From: Microbispora sp. ZYX-F-249
Lineage (GTDB): Bacteria > Actinomycetota > Actinomycetes > Streptosporangiales > Streptosporangiaceae
Assembly: GCF_039649665.1 (NCBI RefSeq)
Contig: NZ_JBDJAW010000002.1
Coordinates: 310,001 to 374,000, forward strand
Length of the DNA: 64,000 nucleotides
Reading direction: 5' to 3'
Numbering within the stretch: position 1 is the first letter of the stretch; each line of letters begins with the position of its first letter. Under the pieces are notes generated by a model that made no database searches, was not told the origin of the DNA, and worked only from the letters and a program-made list of their open reading frames with translations. The translations under genes and the position numbers were made by a program. This document shows positions 42,799-51,662 of this stretch, piece after piece.

Positions 42799-43159
42799 GC
42801 GCGCCTCCGGCCACGATCTCGGCGATCGCCCTGCCCGAGAGCGCCGGCTTCGGCAGGAAGGCCGCCGCCGGGCTCGCCGCGATCATCTCGGCGAAGTCGC
42901 TCTCCTCGTAGGCCGAGATCAGGATCACGTGCGGCGGATCGGTCACGCGCACCACCAGCCGGGCCAGGTCGAATCCGCTCTCCACGCCGAGATCGATGTC
43001 GACGAGCACCACGTCGGGCCGCGACTCCTCCAGGCGGCGCAACGCCTCCGCGCTCCCCGAGGCCGTGCCGACGACCGCGAGCCCGTCCGCCTCCAGCAAC
43101 AGCCGCGCCGCTTCCTTGAAGTGATCGCTGTCGTCGACGATGAGGCATCTCAGGGGCAC
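42794..43159 (-). CDS. Single-domain response regulator (lone receiver)
   Basis: 121 residues from a GTG at 43159; an ATG at 43210 would add 17 residues of atypical composition. It is a receiver only: LIVDDSDHF (acidic pair Asp9-Asp10), phospho-acceptor Asp54 in VLVDIDLG, ISAYEES and the Lys in FLPKPA. There is no output domain. It may relay phosphate or act by protein contact, and could serve the soluble kinase at 39012 or the GAF kinase at 40026. Such lone receivers are common in actinobacterial sensory clusters. Confidence 0.82.
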   Translation of the reverse strand: MPLRCLIVDDSDHFKEAARLLLEADGLAVVGTASGSAEALRRLEESRPDVVLVDIDLGVESGFDLARLVVRVTDPPHVILISAYEESDFAEMIAASPAAAFLPKPALSGRAIAEIVAGGAR

Positions 43160-43332
43160 GGACCCAGCATCGCAACCGCGGGCCGGTCCGTCATTGCAGC
43201 TAGCGGGCATGTGCGGGGCGTGTAACCCGCCGGATGGGATGGCGGCTGCCCGCGCAGACGCGGGCCCTCGCGCCCGGGATCCTGGAAGAGCAGGTGGGCG
43301 TGGAGCCCGCCCGGGGAGGGAGAGGAGACGAG

Positions 43333-44499
43333 ATGCCCGGCAGTCTCCGCCAGGATCGACCGGCAGGAGGGCGCGTCGGCGCCCTGGACCTCGCTCCGGC
43401 CTGGGAGACCGTCTCCGGCACCGCCACGAGCCCTCGGGCCCCGACTGACACGGGCCTGACGGACACGGGTCCGCGGCAGGCTGCCGGCACCTCCTCCACC
43501 CTGATGACCGACGACGGCCAGGAACTGCACGTCCTCGTGGACGGCTCCGCCGGCACAGGCCTCACTCTGGTGTTCTGCCACGGCCTGTCCCTCAGCCTCG
43601 ACTGCTGGGAGAACCAGCGGAGGGCCTTCGCGGGCCGGGCCGGGGTCGTCCTGTACGACCAGCGCGGGCACGGCCGCTCGGGCCGCTGCCTCCCCGGGAC
43701 CGCCACCATGCGCAGGCTCGGCGAGGACCTGCGGCTGGTCCTGGAGGAGGTCGTCCCCCCGGGCCGGGTGATCCTGGTCGGGCACTCGATGGGCGGCATG
43801 GCGATCATGGCGCTGGCCCGGCGGCATCCGGAGCTGTTCGGCCGCCGGATCGCCGGGGTGGCGCTGCTGTCGACCGCGGCGGGCGGCCTCGCCGGGCTCA
43901 CGTTCGGGCTGCCGGCGTACGGCGCGAGCCTCCTGCGGCCCTTCGTTCCCACGGCGCTCCGGCTGCTGTGCGCGGGCGGTTCCGGCGGTCTGTGGGGAGG
44001 CCTGTGGAGAAGTCTGTGCGGCGTCTGCGGTCTCCACCGGGGCGCGACCGCCGGCCGCGGGCATCACACCTTCGACGCTCTCCTGCGCGCGCTGGTGCTG
44101 CACTACTCCTTCGCGTCGGCGGTTCCCACCGAGGTGCGCGGCGCCGCGGCCCGGATCATCCGCTCCGCCTCGGTCGGGGTGGTGCGGGACTTCTACCCCG
44201 CCCTGATGGCCCACGACGAGTTCGCGGCGCTCGCCGTCCTGCGCGCGGTGCCCACGCTGATCATGGTCGGCGAGGGCGATCTGGTCACCCCCGCCCCGCA
44301 CAGCGCGGCGATCGCGGCGGCGCTGCCGTCGGCCGAGTTCGCCGTCCTCCCCGGCACCGGACACGCCGTGATGCTCGAACGCCCGCTCAGCGTGAACACC
44401 GCACTCGGCCGCCTGATGCGCCGGGTGCCGCGCGAGGGCGCCCGGCCGGAACGGTCCGCCCGGGAACCGGCCGCGCGCGACGTGGCCGTCGCCTGCTGA
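43333..44499 (+). CDS. Alpha/beta fold hydrolase
   Basis: 388 residues, ATG with GGAGGGAGAGGAG upstream. The first 57 residues are a polar extension. The hydrolase fold then shows FCHGLSLS (oxyanion), YDQRGHGRSG, nucleophile Ser152 in LVGHSMGG, Asp in VGEGDLVTP and His in GTGHAVMLE, so the triad is complete. The cap region is unusually rich in Cys, Gly and Trp (LCAGGSGGLWGGLWRSLCGV). Substrate unknown; the family includes esterases, epoxide hydrolases and lactonases. A DUF5999-like small gene follows 34 bases later. A 7-bp hairpin at 43248-43265 lies upstream. Confidence 0.85.
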   Translation: MPGSLRQDRPAGGRVGALDLAPAWETVSGTATSPRAPTDTGLTDTGPRQAAGTSSTLMTDDGQELHVLVDGSAGTGLTLVFCHGLSLSLDCWENQRRAFAGRAGVVLYDQRGHGRSGRCLPGTATMRRLGEDLRLVLEEVVPPGRVILVGHSMGGMAIMALARRHPELFGRRIAGVALLSTAAGGLAGLTFGLPAYGASLLRPFVPTALRLLCAGGSGGLWGGLWRSLCGVCGLHRGATAGRGHHTFDALLRALVLHYSFASAVPTEVRGAAARIIRSASVGVVRDFYPALMAHDEFAALAVLRAVPTLIMVGEGDLVTPAPHSAAIAAALPSAEFAVLPGTGHAVMLERPLSVNTALGRLMRRVPREGARPERSAREPAARDVAVAC

Positions 44500-44533
44500 C
44501 GGTTTCCGTGCCACAAGGATCGAGGTGACCCGC

Positions 44534-44728
44534 ATGTGCCCGCACGACCCGCCGTGCCCGTCGGCGTACGCTCGCGATCACGACGCGGCCCGTCTGGTGG
44601 CCTTCCACCCCGAGCAGGGGTGGGGACTGCTCTGCAACGGCGTCGTGGTGTTCGAGGACACCGGCGAACTGCTGCCGGACGGCCGGAGTCTCCCCGCGCA
44701 CCGGGGCTGCTTCGCGCAGGCCGCGTGA
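44534..44728 (+). CDS. DUF5999-like small protein
   Basis: 64 residues. ATG at 44534 has GAGGTG upstream; a GTG at 44525 is possible. It begins MCPHDPPCPSA and contains HPEQGWGLLCNGVVVFEDTG and LLPDGR, matching the small actinobacterial DUF5999 proteins as I remember them. Three Cys and several His near the N-terminus (MCPHDPPC) could bind a metal, but no function is known. Probably co-transcribed with the preceding hydrolase. Confidence 0.8.
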   Translation: MCPHDPPCPSAYARDHDAARLVAFHPEQGWGLLCNGVVVFEDTGELLPDGRSLPAHRGCFAQAA

Positions 44729-44767
44729 ACCAAGTGGCCGCGTGAACCGAGTGAAGCCGGGGCGCGA

Positions 44768-44935
44768 CTAATCCCAGTGCGGGGGGCGTTCCTCGAGCAG
44801 GCGGGAGACGTTGGAGTCGGAGCGCCATTCGCCCCACCCCAGGTCGGTGTCGTCGCTCGTCTGGTCAGGCAGCACCGGCAGCCCCTCGTCGAAGAGGTCC
44901 ACCGGACGCATGTCATCCGGATGCTGCGCACTCAC
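44768..44935 (-). CDS. Small acidic conserved-looking protein, unknown function
   Basis: 55 residues from a GTG at 44935. The sequence includes VDLFDEGLPVLPDQ, DLGWGEW and the end RLLEERPPHWD. Similar short proteins ending in (E/D)RPPHW occur in actinobacteria as far as I recall. It is very acidic and has no predicted structure beyond a short helix. The frame continues upstream but the composition changes there. It is divergent from the NB-ARC gene at 45139. Confidence 0.6.
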   Translation of the reverse strand: MSAQHPDDMRPVDLFDEGLPVLPDQTSDDTDLGWGEWRSDSNVSRLLEERPPHWD

Positions 44936-45138
44936 GCGCCCAATGTTACTGGCATCGCCGCGCGTGGTGGAGCCGATGCGGCCACCGGAGGCGGCACGCC
45001 GGGGCTCCTTCCCCGGAGGGGGGATTCGCCGTCTCGCCGCCGGGCAAAGGTCACGCCCGTACCACCAGACAGCCAACCGCCCCCAAAGGTACGATGCGGG
45101 AGCAGGGAGCACGCCGGACGAACCCCCCGTGAGGCGGC

Positions 45139-47247
45139 ATGGCAACGCCAGCAGGATGGCGGCAAGAGGGCAACCTGCCCGTGGAGCTGACCAGCTTCGT
45201 CGGGCGGACGCGACTGCTCGCGTCGCTCAGGCAGAAACTGCAGGATCACCGGCTGGTCACCGTCACGGGCATCGGCGGGGTCGGCAAGTCCCGCACGGCG
45301 CTGCGTCTCGCGCACCAGGTACGGCGGCAGTTCCGGGACGGCGTCTGGTACGTCGACCTGGCCCGGCTGCAGGACCCGGCGATGGTCTACCACACGATCA
45401 CCGCCGCGCTCGGCATCGCCGACCAGTCGCCGCGTGCGGGCTCCGACACCCTCACCGAGTGGCTCGCCGACCGGGAGCTCCTGCTCATCCTGGACACCTG
45501 CGAGCACCTGGTCGACGCGTGCGCCCAGCTCACGCAGGACCTGCTCAAGACGGCGCCGCACCTGCGCATCCTCGCGACGAGCCGGCGGTCGCTGAACGCG
45601 CCGGGCGAGTACACGGCCGCCGTGCCACCGCTGTCGGTGCCCGGCGACAACCCCTCGGAGAGCCCGTTCACCAACGAGGCCGTCGAGCTGTTCGGCACGC
45701 GGGCCTCCGCCGTCGTGCCCGACTTCGTGGTGGACGAGGACAACATCACGGCCGTCGCCGAGCTGTGCCGCCGCCTCGACGGGATCCCCCTGGCCATCGA
45801 GCTGGCCGCCGTACGCCTGCGCACACTGTCGGTCGAGCAGATCCTCGCCCTGCTCGCCGACCGGTTCAGCCTGCTCGCCGGGGCCAGCCGTACGGCGCTG
45901 CCGCGGCACCAGACGCTCCGCGCGGCGATCGGCTGGAGCCACGAGCTGTGCGAGCCGGCCGAGCGGCTGCTGTGGGCGCGGCTGTCGGTGTTCGCCGGCG
46001 ACTTCGAGCTGGACGGGGCCCGGCATGTCTGCGCCGGCGACGCCCTGCCCGCCGAGCGGATCCTCGACGTGATCGGCGGCCTGGTCGACAAGTCGGTCCT
46101 GCTGAGCTTCCCCACTCCGGCGGGCCAGCGCTACCGGCTGATCGACACGCTGCGGCAGTACGGCGGCGAGTGGCTGGACAAGCTCGGCGAGACGCAGGAC
46201 CTGCGGCGCCGCCACCGCGACTACTACCTCCAGCTCGCCGAGCGCAGCGAGCACTCGTGGTCGGGCCCGCGCCAGGTCCACTGGTACACGCGGATGCGCC
46301 AGGAGCACGACAACATCCGTGTCGCGCTCGACTACTGCCTGTCGACCCCCGGCGAGGAGCGCGTCGGCCTGGAACTGCTGTCGGCCCTGTGGTTCCTGTG
46401 GGTCGCCTGCGGATTCGCCCGCGAGGGCGTGGTCTACCTGGACCGCGCGCTCAAGGCCAGCCCCTCGCCGAGCAAGGAGCGCTGCAAGGTCCTGTGGGTG
46501 CTGGCCTACATCCGCAGCGCCCAGGGCGACATGGCGGGCGCGCTCGCCGCGGCCGAGCAGTGCAGCACCGACGCGGTACGCGTGGGCGACTCGGGCGCGG
46601 TGCTGCTCGCGACGAAGATGCAGGGCACCGCGGCCATGCTGCAGGGCGACGCGAAGAAGGCCACCGCGCTGCTCGGCGTCGCGATCGAGTTCCACCGCGG
46701 CGGCCGTGAGCTGAATCCGGGCCTGCTGCCGGCGATCGTCGAGCTGTCCATGGTGTTGTTCGCGCAGGGCGAGTTCGAGGAGGCGGAGACGCTGCTGGCC
46801 GACTGCCTGCAGGTCTGCCAGGAGCGCGGCGAGCTGTGGCTGCGGTCCTACGCCTGGTACGTCTCCTCCCTCGTCCACCGTGCGACCGGCAGACGCGACG
46901 AGGCCCTGGTGGCGTGCAAGGAGGCGCTGCGCATCAAGCGGCACTTCCACGACGTGCTCGGGATCGTCCTGTGCGTGGACAACCTCGCCACGCTGAACCT
47001 CGAGGCCGGTGAGCCGGAACGGACGGCGACCCTCCTCGGGGCGGCCCAGGCCAACTGGCGGACCTTCGGGCTGCCGCAGTTCGGGTCGCCGTTCTTCACG
47101 ACCGAGCACGAGCAGTGCGTCAAGGAGTGCAAGAAGCTGATCGGCGACGCCGCCTACGAGGAGGCGTACACCGTCGGGGCCCGGTTCAGCCTGGGCGACC
47201 TCGTCGAGTACGCGCTGGACGACCTCGACGACTTCCACCTGGACTGA
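45139..47247 (+). CDS. NB-ARC/TPR ATPase lacking a DNA-binding domain
   Basis: 702 residues, ATG with GAGGCGG upstream. It begins directly with the ATPase: SFVGRTRLL, Walker A GIGGVGKS (44-51), Walker B LLLILDTCE (114-122), sensor ATSRRSL and the GIPLAIELAA motif. This is the AfsR/LuxR-associated NB-ARC type. The C-terminal half is helical TPR-like repeats (about 380-640). The N-terminal SARP or C-terminal LuxR DNA-binding domain found in most relatives is absent, so it may act through protein partners. It is convergent with a terpene cyclase. TACGAT at 45090-45095 could be its -10. Confidence 0.85.
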   Translation: MATPAGWRQEGNLPVELTSFVGRTRLLASLRQKLQDHRLVTVTGIGGVGKSRTALRLAHQVRRQFRDGVWYVDLARLQDPAMVYHTITAALGIADQSPRAGSDTLTEWLADRELLLILDTCEHLVDACAQLTQDLLKTAPHLRILATSRRSLNAPGEYTAAVPPLSVPGDNPSESPFTNEAVELFGTRASAVVPDFVVDEDNITAVAELCRRLDGIPLAIELAAVRLRTLSVEQILALLADRFSLLAGASRTALPRHQTLRAAIGWSHELCEPAERLLWARLSVFAGDFELDGARHVCAGDALPAERILDVIGGLVDKSVLLSFPTPAGQRYRLIDTLRQYGGEWLDKLGETQDLRRRHRDYYLQLAERSEHSWSGPRQVHWYTRMRQEHDNIRVALDYCLSTPGEERVGLELLSALWFLWVACGFAREGVVYLDRALKASPSPSKERCKVLWVLAYIRSAQGDMAGALAAAEQCSTDAVRVGDSGAVLLATKMQGTAAMLQGDAKKATALLGVAIEFHRGGRELNPGLLPAIVELSMVLFAQGEFEEAETLLADCLQVCQERGELWLRSYAWYVSSLVHRATGRRDEALVACKEALRIKRHFHDVLGIVLCVDNLATLNLEAGEPERTATLLGAAQANWRTFGLPQFGSPFFTTEHEQCVKECKKLIGDAAYEEAYTVGARFSLGDLVEYALDDLDDFHLD

Positions 47248-47289
47248 CCTGGCCCCGGATCAACCGGCGGGGATCCCGGCGGAGATCCC

Positions 47290-47308
47290 GGCAGTAGAGA
47301 TCACTGCC
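47290..47308. terminator. Hairpin at the junction of convergent NB-ARC and terpene cyclase genes
   Basis: GGCAGT (47290-47295) pairs with ACTGCC (47303-47308) around AGAGATC. The cyclase stop codon overlaps the loop and right arm. Possible bidirectional terminator. Confidence 0.4.
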
Positions 47309-48266
47309 ACGCGCCGACGTACCGTGAGCTGGTCAGCGAGTAGTCCACGCTGCCGCTGATCCAGTACTTCAGGCCGTGCACGTACGCGTCGACCGCGGGC
47401 GAGCCGAGCGCCTCGGTCGCCGGGGTGAGCGCCGCCATCGCGGCCACGGCCTCGTCGCGCATCGCGCCGATCCGGTCCATCGCCTCCTGGACGGTGCAGC
47501 CGGTGTGCCCGACGAGCACGCTGACGAGGTTGTTGCGGATGTTCGCCTCACTCCGCTCCTTGGCGTACGAGATGAGGTCGTTGTCCCAGACGACCACGTC
47601 GTTGGCGTGCTCGGTGATCTCGTGGACGACCGGGTGGCGCCACTCGTCCGGCGTGAGGCGGACCTCGGCGGCCACGTCGATCAGGGCGAAGACGGTCAGC
47701 ATCGCACCGGTCCTGCGGCGCATGAAGATGTAGTCGTCGATCGTGGGGACGACGTCGTCCTCCCGGTTGGCGGCCTCCCACACCTGCGCGAACAGGTAGT
47801 CCTTGGTCATCGCGCACCAGCGGTCGAGCTGGTCTGCGGTGCCGTGGGCGGCGATCCTGGTCCTGATGTCGAGCAGCGCCCGGGCGAAGACGTTGTCGAC
47901 CGGTTCCGCGTGCTCCTCGACGACGCTGTAGAGCTGGGGCAGGGCCCGGGCGATCTCGGCCGCCCGCCGGTCCGACTCGCAGTAGGCGTCGTCGAACGCG
48001 AACAGCCACACGCACCAGTCGGTGACGAGCTGGCACAGCTCCCGGGAGGCGTACGGGTAGGTCCGGGCGCCGAGCCATCCGTAGTGGGCAAGCCGGAAAC
48101 GCTCGAGCTGGTCGTCATCGGCGATCATGCCGGAGGCGGCCAGCCAGGCCAGCGTGTCCCGGTTCACCTCGTCGACGTGCGGGTTCACCGCACTCGGGAA
48201 GGGGCAGGTGAGGGAGGGAAGGCGGAGGGGGCGCCCGTTGAGGGAATCCGCTTTCGCAGTAGCCAT
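47301..48266 (-). CDS. Class I terpene cyclase
   Basis: 321 residues from the ATG at 48266. The metal motifs are present: Asp-rich FAFDDAYCE (Asp92, Asp93, Glu97) and the NSE triad NDLISYAKE (Asn229, Ser233, Glu237), with the effector-type Arg in FMRRRTG (182-184) and the C-terminal RY pair (SSRYVG). Length fits bacterial sesquiterpene synthases that cyclise farnesyl diphosphate; the product cannot be predicted. No P450 or prenyltransferase gene adjoins, so the hydrocarbon may be released as is. The upstream gap to the ankyrin gene is 85 bases on the same strand. Confidence 0.9.
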   Translation of the reverse strand: MATAKADSLNGRPLRLPSLTCPFPSAVNPHVDEVNRDTLAWLAASGMIADDDQLERFRLAHYGWLGARTYPYASRELCQLVTDWCVWLFAFDDAYCESDRRAAEIARALPQLYSVVEEHAEPVDNVFARALLDIRTRIAAHGTADQLDRWCAMTKDYLFAQVWEAANREDDVVPTIDDYIFMRRRTGAMLTVFALIDVAAEVRLTPDEWRHPVVHEITEHANDVVVWDNDLISYAKERSEANIRNNLVSVLVGHTGCTVQEAMDRIGAMRDEAVAAMAALTPATEALGSPAVDAYVHGLKYWISGSVDYSLTSSRYVGAWQ

Positions 48267-48351
48267 CCGACAAGCATGGTCCTACCGGTTGGAGGACGCC
48301 AGACCTCCCCCAATTACGGACACACCAGTCAGCCGGGTCGACTCGGCCGGT

Positions 48352-48744
48352 TCAGCCCTCCAGGAGCGTGACGATCTCCGCGTCCCCGAACATGCGCGCG
48401 GCGTCGACGGCCGACGGCGTCCCGGCGTAGCGGTCGGCTCCCAGCTCCAGCAACGCCCGCACCACCTCGGGCTCCTTCTTGAACACCGCTCCCGCGAGCG
48501 GCGTCTGCCCGCGGTCGTTGGCGAGATCCGGGTCCGCGCCCCGCTCGCCCAGGGCGCGCACCGTGGCGGCGTGCCCGTGGTAGGCCGCGAGCATGAGCAG
48601 GGTGTCGCCCTTCTGGTTGCGCAGGTTCACCGGCACGCCCGCGTCGACGTAGGCGCACAGCGCCTCGGTCCGCCCCGACCTCGCGAGGTCGAAAAGCCTG
48701 GTGGCGAACTCCTCCAGCTCCGGGTCCGGCTCCGTGTTCCCCAT
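48352..48744 (-). CDS. Ankyrin-repeat protein
   Basis: 130 residues, ATG at 48744. Three to four ankyrin repeats are visible: NLRNQKGDTLLMLAAYHGHA, DLANDRGQTPLAGAVFK and the shorter TPSAVDAARMFGD. No signal peptide or other domain. The family works as protein-binding scaffolds. In some actinobacteria similar proteins sit next to catalase genes, which is not the case here. Partner unknown. Confidence 0.85.
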   Translation of the reverse strand: MGNTEPDPELEEFATRLFDLARSGRTEALCAYVDAGVPVNLRNQKGDTLLMLAAYHGHAATVRALGERGADPDLANDRGQTPLAGAVFKKEPEVVRALLELGADRYAGTPSAVDAARMFGDAEIVTLLEG

Positions 48745-48859
48745 AGTCCAACGGTAAGGTCGCCGCTACCGCCCCCGTCGAGCACGGTGTGCACCACGGA
48801 ATCGACCGGGGGTCCCGTAGGTTCAGTAGGTAAAGACTTCGTGAGAAAGGCTGGGACAC

Positions 48860-49765
48860 GTGTCCGACCCCACGGATCTCTATCGACTCGACGGGGATCT
48901 GCCCGAGCTGACCGATCCGGTGCTGCTCTACCACTTCGAGGGGTTCGTCGACGCCGGCGCCGCCGGGCGGCTGGCCCTGGGGCACCTCCTCGCCGAACTG
49001 GAGCACCGGGTCATCGCGACCTTCGACGTGGACCGGCTGATCGACTACCGGTCACGCCGCCCGCCGATGACCTTCGACACCGATCACTGGAGTGACTACG
49101 ACACTCCCGAGCTGGCCGTCTACCTGACCAAGGACGTCACCGGCACGCCGTTCCTCATCATGAGCGGCCCGGAGCCCGACCGGGAGTGGGAGCTGTTCAC
49201 CGAGGCCGTCGGCATGCTGGTGACCCGGCTCAACGCCGGCAGGCTGGTGACCGTGCACGGGATTCCGATGGGCGTCCCGCACACCAGGCCGCTCGGCCTG
49301 ACGGCGCACGCCACGCGTCCCGACCTCGTCCACGGGCAGACCAGCCCCTTCGGCAAGGTCCGCGTGCCGGGGAGCCTCGCCGCGCTCATCGAGTTCCGGC
49401 TCGGGGCCAAGGGCCACGACGCGCTCGGCTACGCGATCCACGTGCCCCACTACCTCGCCCAGGCGGAGTATCCGCAGGCCTCGGTGACGGCGCTGGAGGC
49501 CGTCACCCGGGGCACCGGGCTGGTGTTCCCCATGGACACTCTCAGGGACGCGGCCGACAAGACCAACACCGAGATCGAGGAGCAGATCGCGGCGTCGGAG
49601 GAGCTGGCCGGCGCGATCCGCGGCCTGGAGCAGCAGTACGACGCGTTCCAGTCGGGCGCCGAGCGGGAGAGCCTGCTGGCCGAGGAGGCGCAGATGCCCA
49701 CAGGTGACGAGCTCGCCGCCCAGTTCGAGGCGTTCCTCGCCGAGCGGGACGACCGCGACGGCTGA
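48860..49765 (+). CDS. PAC2 family protein
   Basis: 301 residues from a GTG. The PAC2 (proteasome assembly chaperone 2-like) fold is indicated by LLYHFEGFVDAG near the N-terminus, the YRSRRPPMTFD block, and HGIPMGVPHTRP plus YAIHVPHYLA later. The C-terminal 70 residues form a predicted helical coil (EIEEQIAASEELAGAI...). Actinobacterial members are widespread, but their function, possibly linked to the proteasome or to ATP-grasp-like systems, is not established. The following gene starts 94 bases on. Confidence 0.88.
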   Translation: MSDPTDLYRLDGDLPELTDPVLLYHFEGFVDAGAAGRLALGHLLAELEHRVIATFDVDRLIDYRSRRPPMTFDTDHWSDYDTPELAVYLTKDVTGTPFLIMSGPEPDREWELFTEAVGMLVTRLNAGRLVTVHGIPMGVPHTRPLGLTAHATRPDLVHGQTSPFGKVRVPGSLAALIEFRLGAKGHDALGYAIHVPHYLAQAEYPQASVTALEAVTRGTGLVFPMDTLRDAADKTNTEIEEQIAASEELAGAIRGLEQQYDAFQSGAERESLLAEEAQMPTGDELAAQFEAFLAERDDRDG

Positions 49766-49859
49766 GCGCCGGGGAACCGCGACGGCGGCACCCTTCCCGG
49801 TCGACGCCCGAGTGCCGATCGACGCCCGCATTCCGTACGAAAAGGACCACCCTCCCTCC

Positions 49860-50924
49860 ATGTCGCTCTCCGACGCCCCCGGCATCCGGGTCGGATTGGC
49901 CGGTTTCGGTCCGGCCGGATCCTTCTTCCACGCGCCGTTGATCGCCGCCACGCCGGGACTGCGCCTGACCGCCGTCGTGACCCGCGACCCGGCCAGAGCC
50001 GAGCGCGTCCGCGCCTGCCATCCCGGCGTGGACGTCGTCCCGGCCGCGGAGGCGCTGTGGGACCGCTGCGATCTCGTGGTGATCGCGACGCCGAACCGCA
50101 CCCACGTGCCCCTGGCGGCCGAGGCGCTCAAGGCCGGTCTTCCCGTGGTCGTCGACAAGCCGCTGGCCGGCACCGCCGCCGAGGCCCGCGACCTCGTACG
50201 GCTCGCGCGCGACCGCGGGCTGATGCTGACGGTCTTCCAGAACAGGCGCTGGGACGGCGACTTCCTGACGCTGCGCCGGCTGCTGCCCGAGCTGGGCGAG
50301 GTCCACCGGTTCGAGTCGCGCTTCGAGCGGTGGCGGCCGGTGCCCAAGGGCGGCTGGCGCGAGTCGGGCGGCCCCGAGGAGATCGGCGGCACTCTCTACG
50401 ACCTCGGCAGCCACCTGGTGGACCAGGCGCTGCGGCTGTTCGGGCCGGTCTCCCACGTGTACGCGGAGACCGACGTCAGGCGGGCCGGGGTGCGCAACGA
50501 CGACGACGCGTTCGTCGCGCTGACCCACCGGAACGGAACCCGGTCCCACCTGTGGATGAGCGCGGTCGCCGCGAACCTCGGCCCGAGGTTCCGGGTGCTC
50601 GGCTCCCGCGCGTCGTACGTCAAGTGGGGGCTGGACCCGCAGGAGGACCGTCTGCGCGCGGGTGAGCGCCCGGGCGCCACCGGATGGGGTGTGGAGGAAA
50701 CCGAGCGCTGGGGCACGCTCGGGGCCGGCGGCGACGTCCGCCCGGTCCCCACGGAGCCGGGGGCGTACCAGCGGTTCTACGAGGGCGTCGTGGCCTGCCT
50801 GCGGGACGGCGCGGCGCCCCCGGTCGAGCCGGACGACGCCGCCGGGACCATCGCCGTCCTCGAGGCCGCCGTCCTGTCGGCCACTCGCGGCCGGGTGGTG
50901 GCCCTCCCCGAGCACGAGGGGTAG
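49860..50924 (+). CDS. Gfo/Idh/MocA family NAD(P)-dependent oxidoreductase
   Basis: 354 residues, ATG at 49860 with a distant AAGGA. The Rossmann domain has VGLAGFGPAG (11-20) and the catalytic EKP-type motif as VVDKPLAG (Lys100-Pro101). The C-terminal domain carries GGTLYDLGSHLVDQAL, whose Asp/His are the usual catalytic pair. The family oxidises or reduces sugars, inositols and related compounds, or biliverdin; the substrate here is unknown. It is convergent with the TetR gene. Confidence 0.9.
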   Translation: MSLSDAPGIRVGLAGFGPAGSFFHAPLIAATPGLRLTAVVTRDPARAERVRACHPGVDVVPAAEALWDRCDLVVIATPNRTHVPLAAEALKAGLPVVVDKPLAGTAAEARDLVRLARDRGLMLTVFQNRRWDGDFLTLRRLLPELGEVHRFESRFERWRPVPKGGWRESGGPEEIGGTLYDLGSHLVDQALRLFGPVSHVYAETDVRRAGVRNDDDAFVALTHRNGTRSHLWMSAVAANLGPRFRVLGSRASYVKWGLDPQEDRLRAGERPGATGWGVEETERWGTLGAGGDVRPVPTEPGAYQRFYEGVVACLRDGAAPPVEPDDAAGTIAVLEAAVLSATRGRVVALPEHEG

Positions 50925-50955
50925 CCACCGAGGTGTCCGGGGCCGCCGGCCGCTG

Positions 50956-51564
50956 TCACCGCGGAGCCCCCGTCCCGGCGGTGGCGAGCCTGCGGGCGAC
51001 GTCGATCACGGTCGCGCGGCGGCGGGCCAGGGCGGCCTCGTCGGTCTGCTCGTCAAGTACGAGGCGGCACATCCCGGGCACCGCGAAATTCCAGGCGATC
51101 AGTCCCATGATGGTGAACAGCAGGTCCTGAGCGGCGCGGACCCGTGCGTCCTCGGGCAGGTGTCCGGCCACGCCTCCGTCCACGAGCTGCCGGACCTTGT
51201 CGCGGAAACCGTCGCGCCACTCCCCCTCGCCGTCGCCGGGCGCGTCACCCGCCTCCAGCGCCTGCCACAGCAGCAGCCTGATCAGCTCCGGGTGCTCCCG
51301 GTACCAGTCGAAGATCTGCCCGACCGACTCGGCCACCGCGTCGGCGTCGATGAGGACGGAGACGCGGACCTCCTCCAGCTTCGCCCGCAGGACGGCGGCG
51401 AACAGTTTCTCCTTGCTGCCGTAGTACAGGTAGATGGCCTGCTTGTTGGCCCTGGCGGCCGTCGCGATGCGGTCGACCCTGGCCCCCGCCAGTCCGTGCT
51501 CGGCGAACTCGGCGGCGGCGGCGTCGAAGATCCGTCTCCTGGTGTCCTCCGCGTCATAGGCCAT
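50956..51564 (-). CDS. TetR family transcriptional repressor
   Basis: 202 residues, ATG at 51564. The N-terminal helix-turn-helix is RRRIFDAAAAEFAEHG...VDRIATAARANKQAIYLYY (about 9-49), the rest is a helical ligand-binding domain with Trp and Leu-rich segments. It is divergent from a short-chain dehydrogenase, and two inverted AACC-N4-GGTT sites lie between them, so it very likely represses the dehydrogenase and itself. The inducer is unknown. Confidence 0.9.
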   Translation of the reverse strand: MAYDAEDTRRRIFDAAAAEFAEHGLAGARVDRIATAARANKQAIYLYYGSKEKLFAAVLRAKLEEVRVSVLIDADAVAESVGQIFDWYREHPELIRLLLWQALEAGDAPGDGEGEWRDGFRDKVRQLVDGGVAGHLPEDARVRAAQDLLFTIMGLIAWNFAVPGMCRLVLDEQTDEAALARRRATVIDVARRLATAGTGAPR

Positions 51565-51572
51565 GCACGAAT

Positions 51573-51644
51573 TAAACCATCCGGTTGACTCCCCTCCTCG
51601 CGGGTGACAAGCTCGGGGCAGCAGTAAAACAACCAGATGGTTTA
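51573..51644. promoter_or_regulatory. Two TetR operators in the TetR-SDR intergenic region
   Basis: TAAACCATCCGGTTG (51573-51587) is the reverse complement, with one mismatch, of CAACCAGATGGTTTA (51630-51644). Each contains AACC-N4-GGTT. The left site lies nine bases from the tetR start, the right one 19 bases from the dehydrogenase start, as expected for dual repression. Confidence 0.7.
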
Positions 51645-51662
51645 TTTACCCGGGAGATCCAC

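Noticed and set aside
44936..45145. N-terminal extension of the 55-residue acidic protein to 125 residues
   Set aside because: Composition changes abruptly upstream of the GTG at 44935 and the extension overlaps the NB-ARC promoter and start.
44932..47238. 768-codon open frame opposite the NB-ARC gene
   Set aside because: Antisense shadow; Walker and TPR features are on the + strand.
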